Shown: positions 1 through 4,376 of the stretch, in pieces
Position numbering within the stretch: the stretch's first letter is position 1
How the letters are laid out: each line of letters opens with the position of its first letter
Made by a program: the position numbers and the translations under genes
Notes under the pieces: generated by a model
What the model was told of the DNA's origin: nothing
Seen by the model: the letters and a program-made list of their open reading frames with translations, nothing else
Database searches by the model: none
Assembly: GCA_964353465.1 (NCBI GenBank)
Contig: CAYGWQ010000329.1
Coordinates: 1-6,109, forward strand
Length of the DNA: 6,109 bases
From: JAFNAG01 sp964353465
GTDB lineage: Bacteria > Acidobacteriota > UBA6911
Direction: 5' to 3'

Positions 1-1047
1 GAAAACTACCGTTTGCGTGGCTATCACCGGGACTGCTTCCCCATTGAGGTAAGTCGGGGAGTAGCGCCACTGCTTCACGGCATCTATGGCTGCCTGTTCG
101 AGCAGCGGATGGCTGCGGATCACTCTTATGTTGGCCACTTCTCCTTGCTCGTTCACCAGCACCTCAAGCATGACCATGGCTTCGATACGCGCCCGCCTGG
201 CCAGTTCCGGATACTCCGGATCAACCCTATAGATAAGTTTGCTGTCTTGGACGTTGCCGCCGACGCGCATCGGTTCGCGGCGAGGAAGCTGGCCGGCATA
301 TGCCACCGGCGGCTGGGCAGCCGGGGCCACGAAAGCCGTTCCGCCGGTCAGCTTGAAAGTCACGCTCACGGTTGTCATGACCGGGACCGCTTCACCGTTC
401 AGATAGGTCGGAGAGTAGCGCCACTGCCTCACGGCTTCAGCGGCTGCCGGCTGGAGCGGTGGATAACCCCCGCCGATAACTTTGACGCTGGCCACCTCCC
501 CCTGTTCGTTCACCAGCACCTGCAACCGCACCACGCCCTCCATCCGCGCCCGGACGGCAATCTCCGGGTAAACCGGCTCCACCCTCTTCACCAGCTTGGA
601 TTCCATGATGTTGGCTCCTACCTGCAGGGGTTCGCGCTGCTGCGCTGCCGGGGCCGGATTTTCCTGCCGGGCAGAAGAGGTTGGCGGCAGGGTCGAGGAG
701 GGGAGGACCCCGACCACCATGCCCTGTACGGCTGCCGGGACAACCCAACCTGTCGCGTATTCGTGGACTGGAGGCAGATCGATAGTCACCGTGGTGATAA
801 CCGGAACCGCCTCGCCGTTGAAATCATAGGTCCGTGAATAGCGCCACTGCTTCACGGCGTCGATGACCGCCTGATTGAGCAGCGGATGGCCGCGCACCAC
901 CTTCGTACTCGCCACCTGTCCGCGCTCGTTCACGAGCACCTCCAGTGTAACCGCCTGTGCGACGCGCGCGCGCCTGGCCAGATCGGGATACACAGGATCG
1001 ACCTTTCTCCGCAATTTCGTTGCCTGATGGTTCGGGCTGATGCGCAG
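1..1047 (-). repeat. three tandem TonB C-terminal domain repeats inside the M56 gene
   Basis: The coding repeats occupy 1047-775, 627-349 and 270-1 (the last cut by the edge), about 91-93 codons each, with linkers of 49 and 26 codons. They remain similar at DNA level: the stretch encoding QWRYS is nearly identical in the three copies (near 68, 422 and 846 on the plus strand, reading gcgccactgc). This suggests internal duplication rather than three independent acquisitions. Copies 2 and 3 share the string SPTYLNGEAVPV, whereas copy 1 has SRTYDFNGEAVPV, so 2 and 3 may be the more recent pair. A further copy beyond the left edge cannot be excluded. Confidence 0.85.
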
Positions 1048-2160
1048 CGGCTCACGTTGCTGCATTTGAGGGATCAGTTTCTCGGAGCGTACCGGTGCCT
1101 TGGCAGAGCTTGGCGCCGGAGCAGGAACGACGAGCGTTGTGACAGCGGCGGCTTGAGGTTCGGGCGCCGGCGGCGCCGTCAGTGGAAACCAAGCCGCGGT
1201 GAGGGTACCGGCTGCGAGCAGGCCGGCCGCAATGGCTGCAAGGCTGAAGGTCAATCGGAATCTGCTCATGGTCGACTCCTTTAGCATGAGTGCCACCCGC
1301 TGGATCAGGTGCCGCTCTTTTAATAGAAGGGGGGCCGGGACAGCCGCAGGCCGGCCGCGCAACGATGCGATGTGAAGCAGGGATTCCAGGTAAGGGCCCC
1401 GGGCGCCCGTGATTCTCAGCACCTCGCGATCCACAACCTGCTCGCGGCTGAGATGGATTCTGCCCAGCACCCACCAGACGGCCGGGTGGAACCAGAACAG
1501 CGACCGGAGGATTTCTTCCAGCACGATGTACAGCCAGTCGCGCCGCTCGACGTGGAGCATTTCGTGGCACGCGATCGGCCTTTGCAGGCTTTCGCTCATT
1601 TCCGTGAAGGCCTCGGGGAAGAGTACCGCCGGCCGACGCCAGCCGAAGGTGACCGGGGAGTCGATCTGCCTCGAAAGGAGGACCTCCGGGGCAACCCCCA
1701 CGCGCCATTGCAGGTCACGGATCGACTCGGGCAGCACCCACAGCCTCCGTGACCTGTGCCGGTAGCGGCGCAATCGCAGCATGCCCAGAGCGAGCCACAG
1801 GAACCGCAGCCCGATGCCTGCTCCCAGGATCAGTGCGATCGTGCCGCGGGTCGGAAAGGGAATCGATCGCGGCGGCGCGGAGGTGGTCACAGGCAGCACC
1901 GCATCCAGGGAAGGCAGGGTCGGCAGGGAAGGGATCTCGATCGCCGGCACATCAGTGCTCTGGGTCGCCCGAGGTACCTGCCGCCACGGCTGCAAGATTG
2001 GAAGCAGCAGGCACAGCACCAGGAGTGTCTGCCAGAATGCCAGCAGTACCGCCGGCGCCTTCAGCCGGAAAAGATGAATGAGCACGGTCCCCGCGCAGAT
2101 CAGGACGGCGACCTGCAGACTGTACGCGGCCAGATTCTCCAACCACACGTGTGACATCAT
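1..2160 (-). CDS. BlaR1/MecR1-like M56 membrane metallopeptidase fused to three TonB C-terminal domains (partial, C-terminus beyond left edge)
   Basis: Seen: one uninterrupted minus-strand frame of 720 codons from ATG 2160, still open at base 1. Hydrophobic segments lie at about residues 10-31, 36-56, 106-130 and 301-325. The M56 signatures are present: SPVTFGWRRPAVLFP (168-182), the zinc motif H199-E-M-L-H203 followed by V-E-R-R-D208, FWFHPAVWW (222-230), and E240 in SREQVVDREVL as the likely third zinc ligand. Three TonB_C-like domains follow at residues 372-462, 512-604 and 631-720+, each with a YP-x-(L/I)-A-x-RAR core and a QWRYS...NGEAVPV end, joined by Ala/Pro-rich linkers. Family knowledge: BlaR1/MecR1 sense beta-lactams through a C-terminal penicillin-binding domain and trigger cleavage of BlaI/MecI. 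That sensor is absent here. Inference: a membrane protease acting on the BlaI-type repressor encoded 68 bases upstream, with the TonB domains as periplasmic sensor or interaction modules. The start is chosen from tandem ATGs (2160, 2157) behind AGGA. The true C-terminus is unknown. Confidence 0.9.
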   Translation of the reverse strand, partial: MMSHVWLENLAAYSLQVAVLICAGTVLIHLFRLKAPAVLLAFWQTLLVLCLLLPILQPWRQVPRATQSTDVPAIEIPSLPTLPSLDAVLPVTTSAPPRSIPFPTRGTIALILGAGIGLRFLWLALGMLRLRRYRHRSRRLWVLPESIRDLQWRVGVAPEVLLSRQIDSPVTFGWRRPAVLFPEAFTEMSESLQRPIACHEMLHVERRDWLYIVLEEILRSLFWFHPAVWWVLGRIHLSREQVVDREVLRITGARGPYLESLLHIASLRGRPAAVPAPLLLKERHLIQRVALMLKESTMSRFRLTFSLAAIAAGLLAAGTLTAAWFPLTAPPAPEPQAAAVTTLVVPAPAPSSAKAPVRSEKLIPQMQQREPLRISPNHQATKLRRKVDPVYPDLARRARVAQAVTLEVLVNERGQVASTKVVRGHPLLNQAVIDAVKQWRYSRTYDFNGEAVPVITTVTIDLPPVHEYATGWVVPAAVQGMVVGVLPSSTLPPTSSARQENPAPAAQQREPLQVGANIMESKLVKRVEPVYPEIAVRARMEGVVRLQVLVNEQGEVASVKVIGGGYPPLQPAAAEAVRQWRYSPTYLNGEAVPVMTTVSVTFKLTGGTAFVAPAAQPPVAYAGQLPRREPMRVGGNVQDSKLIYRVDPEYPELARRARIEAMVMLEVLVNEQGEVANIRVIRSHPLLEQAAIDAVKQWRYSPTYLNGEAVPVIATQTVVF
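1267..1280 (-). promoter_or_regulatory. internal ribosome-binding site and ATG within the M56-TonB gene
   Basis: On the minus strand AAAGGAG (core AGGAG at 1280-1276) is followed by six bases and an in-frame ATG at 1269-1267, codon 298 of the long gene. The codons after it (ATG AGC AGA TTC CGA) encode a short basic stretch and then a hydrophobic helix (about 301-325), the layout of a TonB-type N-terminal anchor. Translation from here would give a membrane-anchored protein with three TonB domains and no protease. The match to a Shine-Dalgarno sequence is better than the one at the main start. Whether it is used cannot be told from sequence; it may be a relic of a gene fusion. Confidence 0.45.
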
Positions 2161-2169
2161 CGCTTTCCT
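2158..2169 (-). promoter_or_regulatory. ribosome-binding site and tandem ATG start of the M56-TonB gene
   Basis: The minus strand reads AGGAAAGCG and then ATGATG. AGGA (2169-2166) is five bases from the first ATG (2160) and eight from the second (2157). Both spacings are workable, so the protein starts at one of two adjacent methionines. No other start lies between here and the blaI-like stop. Confidence 0.55.
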
Positions 2170-2228
2170 GCGGGCCCCCTGGCGCCGCGTGCCCCATCCC
2201 GCGCACCGCCGGCCGGGTCCCGTGCCCT

Positions 2229-2603
2229 CTATGGATTGTCCCGGATCATTTTGGCAATTTGTTTCAGCTCTTTTTCCGAGAGGCGGCGCTCCTCGACCAG
2301 GTGGGCGAGTAGCGGCTCCGCGGATCCATTGAAGACGCGGTTGATGAACTCGCTGACCATTTCGCGGATCATCTGCTTCTTGGGCCGCGTGCCTTCGTAT
2401 ACGTAAGCGCGCCCATCCAGGCGCCTCTTCAGGTACTTTTTTTCCTCCATGATTTTCATCATGGTCATGACGGTCGTGTAGGCGATCCTGCGCCGCGACA
2501 GCATAGTCTCGTAGACATCGCGGACCGTGGCAGCGCCGAACTCCCAGACGATCTTCATGATCTCGAGTTCCTGTTCCGTCAACGTCGGGCTTTTTCTTCG
2601 CAT
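2229..2603 (-). CDS. BlaI/MecI/CopY-family transcriptional repressor
   Basis: The 124-residue protein matches the family's usual length (MecI 123, BlaI 126). Residues 7-70 form the winged-helix DNA-binding domain: TEQELEIMKIVWEFG, then the recognition-helix region AYTTVMTMMKIMEEKKYL (41-58) and the wing KRRLDGRAYVYEG. Residues 74-124 form the C-terminal dimerisation helices (SEFINRVFNGS, EPLLAHLVEE, LSEKELKQIAKMI). Family knowledge: such dimers bind palindromes at their own promoter and are inactivated after a partner M56 protease senses a signal. In MecI the cleaved bond is N101-F102; by my alignment the equivalent pair here is H101-L102, so cleavage specificity probably differs. The M56-TonB gene follows in the same direction after 68 bases, so the two likely form an operon. 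No Shine-Dalgarno sequence precedes the ATG. The regulated signal is not deducible, and beta-lactam sensing is not supported because the partner lacks a penicillin-binding domain. Confidence 0.93.
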   Translation of the reverse strand: MRRKSPTLTEQELEIMKIVWEFGAATVRDVYETMLSRRRIAYTTVMTMMKIMEEKKYLKRRLDGRAYVYEGTRPKKQMIREMVSEFINRVFNGSAEPLLAHLVEERRLSEKELKQIAKMIRDNP

Positions 2604-2609
2604 GCTAGT

Positions 2610-2638
2610 TAATTAGTACTAAATTGTTGCCGTGTCAA
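2610..2638 (-). promoter_or_regulatory. predicted promoter of the blaI-like/M56-TonB operon
   Basis: The minus strand carries a perfect -35 consensus TTGACA (2638-2633), a 17-base spacer and an AT-rich -10 candidate TAATTA (2615-2610), which is itself a weak match. A start about seven bases after this -10 would fall on or next to the ATG at 2603, implying a leaderless or nearly leaderless mRNA; this fits the absence of a ribosome-binding site. TACTAA (2618-2613) is an alternative -10 with a short 14-base spacer. Confidence 0.6.
2613..2622. promoter_or_regulatory. palindromic operator candidate for the BlaI-like repressor
   Basis: TTAGTACTAA is a perfect 10-bp palindrome lying across the end of the spacer and the -10 region of the predicted promoter, 10 bases upstream of the ATG. 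Family knowledge: BlaI/MecI repressors bind short AT-rich palindromes overlapping their own promoters. The sequence is not the staphylococcal TACA/TGTA operator, so the assignment rests on position and symmetry. I saw no second copy near tonB. Confidence 0.5.
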
Positions 2639-2641
2639 GAA

Positions 2642-2663
2642 AAAAATGAATGCCCGTCCGGGC
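2642..2663 (-). terminator. weak possible intrinsic terminator, minus strand
   Basis: On the minus strand a short GC inverted repeat (GCCCGGACGGGC, 2663-2652) is followed after a few bases by a run of T's (through about 2641), just upstream of the repressor -35 box. The stem is only four to five pairs and the T-run is offset by about five bases, so it is a marginal terminator. It could insulate the operon from upstream transcription, but no upstream minus-strand gene is recognised. Confidence 0.2.
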
Positions 2664-2931
2664 GGAGGCCCTGAGGCATGGAACCCAGGCCATGTCGGAG
2701 ATGATTGCCATCGCCGCCAGACTTATGGACCCCGCACCATCCGTTATGTTCCTTGCGATCTTTGAATCCCGCATCTTTGCGGTCGGTCGGCTGCGCCGCC
2801 TGCAGCCTGCCGGCCCGGAACTTCTCGTGTTCTTGAGGGTCTAAGCAGACAGGACAGGAACAAACGATCGGGTCAGGCCTGAGCTTCAACAGACAATCGA
2901 ATGGAGCCCGCGCACACGGCGCACGTTGCGC

Positions 2932-2975
2932 CGCTGCAAGAGGCGAAGCCTCGTCTGCAGGTGCGGCTTGCAGCG
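2932..2975 (+). other. inverted repeat able to fold in the tonB leader
   Basis: CGCTGCAAG (2932-2940) is perfectly complementary to CTTGCAGCG (2967-2975). Inside the loop, AGGC-GAA-GCCT (2941-2951) can form a small hairpin, and CTGCA (2934-2938) can alternatively pair with TGCAG (2956-2960). The structure ends 9 bases before the AGGAGG of tonB, so in RNA it would sit directly beside the ribosome-binding site. A regulatory role is inference. Confidence 0.35.
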
Positions 2976-2984
2976 CGAGAAGAG

Positions 2985-2990
2985 AGGAGG
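2985..2990 (+). promoter_or_regulatory. ribosome-binding site deciding the tonB start
   Basis: AGGAGG stands four bases before ATG 2995. The frame is open further upstream to an ATG at 2926, but that start lacks a comparable site and would add 23 basic residues in front of the membrane anchor. The start at 2995 is therefore preferred. Confidence 0.7.
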
Positions 2991-2994
2991 AATC

Positions 2995-3747
2995 ATGTTT
3001 GAATCCATGGAAAGCAATCAAGGACTGCATGCTGCAAAGCGGCTGCTGGCGCTGCTGATTTCAATGACGCTTCACGCCCTGGTCATTTTGCTGATCGTGG
3101 TGCTGCCGCTGGTTTTTTTCCAATTGATGCCTGGGGTCGACTTCCTCACTTTTTTGATCGCGGCCCCGGCGCCACCGTTGCCCCCGCCGCCTCCGCCCCC
3201 TACTGGGCACCGGGCGCCAGGAAAAAGGGCGAACCCAATCACTCATTTTGGGTCCATCGATAGGATCCCGGATCAGTTGCCGATCGGCATTCCGCCCCCG
3301 TGGGATGAACCGCAGCCGGTCGTTTTTTCGGCCGGGATCGAAGGGTTTGGCTTGGGTATGCTCGGCCGCGGTGACCCTTCAGGTGCAGTCGGGATCGGGA
3401 GCATCCTCCATTCCATCGTGCCCACCGCTGCTCCGCCCCCACCCCCGCTCCCGGTTCGCAATCCACTGGTGATCGGCGGCAAGGTCCAGGAGGCGAAGCT
3501 GATCCGCAAGGTGCCTCCCATATATCCCGAGATTGCGCGGCGCGCGCGCATCTCAGGCCTGGTAGTCCTGGAGGTGACCATTGATGAAGAAGGGAATGTA
3601 ACGGGGTGGAAAACTCAGCAGGGGCATCCAGTGCTGGTTGAGGCGGCGGTCCAGGCTGTGAAACAGTGGAAATATTCACCCACGCTGTTGAATGGCGAAC
3701 CCTTGCAGGTGGTCTCGACCGTGAACATCAACTTTATCCTGAACTAA
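2995..3747 (+). CDS. tonB: TonB-family energy transducer protein
   Basis: The 250-residue protein has the three-part TonB layout. A short cytoplasmic end with K15-R16 precedes a single hydrophobic anchor (about 17-43, rich in L, V and I). A periplasmic linker follows with proline tracts (PLPPPPPPPT 61-70; PPPPPLP 147-153) and a glycine-rich middle (115-135). A TonB C-terminal domain (about 158-250) carries PPIYPEIARRARISG, VVLEVTIDEEGNV, AVKQWKYSPTLLNGEPLQV and ends VNINFILN. Known role: with ExbB/ExbD, TonB passes proton-motive force to outer-membrane receptors; no exbBD or receptor gene lies in this window. The domain closely resembles the repeats in the divergent M56-TonB protein, suggesting shared ancestry or shared partners. 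Linker length and the basic start are within family range. Its receptor is unknown. The last two bases of the stop codon belong to the 31-bp inverted repeat that follows. Confidence 0.92.
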   Translation: MFESMESNQGLHAAKRLLALLISMTLHALVILLIVVLPLVFFQLMPGVDFLTFLIAAPAPPLPPPPPPPTGHRAPGKRANPITHFGSIDRIPDQLPIGIPPPWDEPQPVVFSAGIEGFGLGMLGRGDPSGAVGIGSILHSIVPTAAPPPPPLPVRNPLVIGGKVQEAKLIRKVPPIYPEIARRARISGLVVLEVTIDEEGNVTGWKTQQGHPVLVEAAVQAVKQWKYSPTLLNGEPLQVVSTVNINFILN

Positions 3748-3776
3748 TTTCGGTGACAGGCGCGAATGGCGCTTAG
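3746..3776 (+). repeat. left arm of perfect 31-bp outer inverted repeat
   Basis: This arm begins AATTTCGGTGACAGG and ends GGCGCTTAG. It is the exact reverse complement of 4269-4299; the identity stops at the next base on both sides. It starts within the tonB stop codon. A perfect repeat of this length 0.5 kb apart is typical of the terminal repeats of a small non-autonomous transposable element. No transposase is present. AATT at the outer ends is its own reverse complement, so it could be either the repeat terminus or a 4-bp target duplication. Confidence 0.85.
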
Positions 3777-3780
3777 TTAA

Positions 3781-4043
3781 TTTCTGTCGCGAAACTCGGT
3801 TGCCGAGTGTGCCGGCCGAGCCCCGAAGGGGCGGAAAGATAATAGCCGGGGGCGTAAGCCCCCGGATAGGACATTGCATCAAATGAGCCCCGGCAGGGGC
3901 GAAAGGTCTTTGTCCACAAGCTTTTCCGTCGCCCCTCCGGGGCTGGGCGCTCGTTTCTGGCCTGACCCCGGGCTTGCGCCCGGGGCTATTATCTTGCCGC
4001 CCCTGGGGCTTGCCTGCTGGCCGAACGAGTTTCGCGACAGAAA
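3781..4043. repeat. near-palindromic element with 18-bp perfect inner arms and mirrored hairpins
   Basis: The arms 3781-3798 (TTTCTGTCGCGAAACTCG) and 4026-4043 are perfect reverse complements; an imperfect match continues outward (3772-3780 with 4044-4052, 6 of 9). The inside is mirrored about a centre near 3912. GCCCC/GGGGC hairpins occur at 3820-3832, 3887-3900, 3931-3943 and 3999-4009. A strong hairpin CCGGGGGC-GTAA-GCCCCCGG (3846-3865) is mirrored by CCCCGGGC-TTGC-GCCCGGGG (3966-3985). A shared AGATAATAGCC next to the strong hairpin (3837-3847 plus; inverted at 3986-3994 region) shows that the two halves are inverted copies of one unit. I recall similar hairpin units in intergenic regions of acidobacteria and related phyla, but have not checked this. 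Confidence 0.75.
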
Positions 4044-4139
4044 CTAGTTAAGAGGGCCCCAATCATCTGTCGGTTCTGCCAAATCAAGTGATTAAGCCCT
4101 GAAGTGGCGGGGCAGGGATTATGCATATTCGGGAAACCA

Positions 4140-4252
4140 GCTCTGAAGGGGCGCGAGCAGCCTGCGCCGCCCTTAGGAGGGCTGATTCCTTGCTCTGCGG
4201 CAGTTCCCAGGGCTTGCGCCCTGGGCTTTGCTGCTGGACCCCCTCAGGGTCC
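4140..4252. repeat. second cluster of GC-rich hairpins related to the palindromic unit
   Basis: Three hairpins are visible: GCCCT-TAGG-AGGGC (4169-4182), CCCAGGGC-TTGC-GCCCTGGG (4206-4225) and GGACCC-CCTCA-GGGTCC (4236-4252). The middle one has the same 8-bp stem plus TTGC loop design as 3966-3985, with a different but still fully paired stem, and the first resembles the GCCCC/GGGGC hairpins. This looks like a diverged copy of the repeat unit. None is followed by a T-run, so they are not typical intrinsic terminators. Confidence 0.6.
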
Positions 4253-4268
4253 CAATTGAAATCCTCAT

Positions 4269-4299
4269 CTAAGCGCCATTCGCGCCTGTCACCGAAATT
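4269..4299 (-). repeat. right arm of perfect 31-bp outer inverted repeat
   Basis: This arm begins CTAAGCGCC and ends CACCGAAATT, the exact reverse complement of 3746-3776. It ends 77 bases before the phosphate transporter start and just before its predicted promoter, so the element could influence that promoter. Confidence 0.85.
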
Positions 4300-4324
4300 T
4301 TCCTGTGCTACAGTCCTATCCATC

Positions 4325-4333
4325 TGCTATAAG
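4325..4333 (+). promoter_or_regulatory. possible extended -10 promoter of the phosphate transporter gene
   Basis: TGCTATAAG matches the extended -10 pattern TGnTATAAT in all but the last base. It lies 43 bases upstream of the ATG and just outside the outer inverted repeat. I see no good -35 box at normal spacing, which extended -10 promoters can tolerate. No phosphate-box sequence is apparent. Confidence 0.35.
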
Positions 4334-4376
4334 TACGCGGCGTATGAAGCTGCAAGTCGCGAACCTGTGAGCGGGG

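Larger units (their letters stand above)
2639..2984. other. divergent intergenic region without a recognisable gene
   Basis: This 346-base stretch lies between the repressor promoter and the tonB ribosome-binding site. Both strands contain open frames (64 codons at 2650-2844 plus, 131 codons at 3030-2635 minus), but the proteins are low in recognisable motifs, have no convincing ribosome-binding site and, for the minus one, overlap the start of tonB. I see no tRNA, no known riboswitch and no convincing promoter for tonB. Its length suggests a decayed gene or a structured leader, but nothing proves either. Confidence 0.4.
3748..4376. other. 629-base non-coding region filled with inverted repeats
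   Basis: No credible gene lies between tonB and the phosphate transporter gene. Small open frames here have no motifs and consist of translated GC-rich hairpins. The region is composed of nested inverted repeats, listed separately, plus about 75 bases of upstream sequence for the transporter gene. It looks like a mobile or palindromic repeat element (possibly two, one inside the other) inserted directly after the tonB stop codon. Confidence 0.75.

Noticed and set aside
13..837. 274-codon open frame on the plus strand
   Set aside because: It lies antisense to the TonB-domain part of the M56 gene; its composition (rich in H, R, G) reflects the complement of a GC-rich gene and it has no domain or ribosome-binding site.
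1052..1708. 218-codon minus-strand open frame
   Set aside because: It is a frame-shifted reading of the same strand as the M56 gene, which has clear protease motifs in its own frame throughout this interval.
1..2603. beta-lactam resistance regulator (true blaR1-blaI)
   Set aside because: There is no penicillin-binding sensor domain in the visible protein and no beta-lactamase gene in the window.
2635..3030. 131-codon minus-strand open frame overlapping the tonB start
   Set aside because: There is no recognisable domain and no ribosome-binding site, and it overlaps the well-supported start of tonB; kept only as an unexplained intergenic stretch.
3748..3865. intrinsic terminator of tonB
   Set aside because: Strong hairpins exist but none is followed by a T-run, so they are classed as repeat elements.
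3820..4252. CRISPR array
   Set aside because: The repeats are inverted hairpins with unequal spacing, not direct repeats with uniform spacers, and no cas gene is present.
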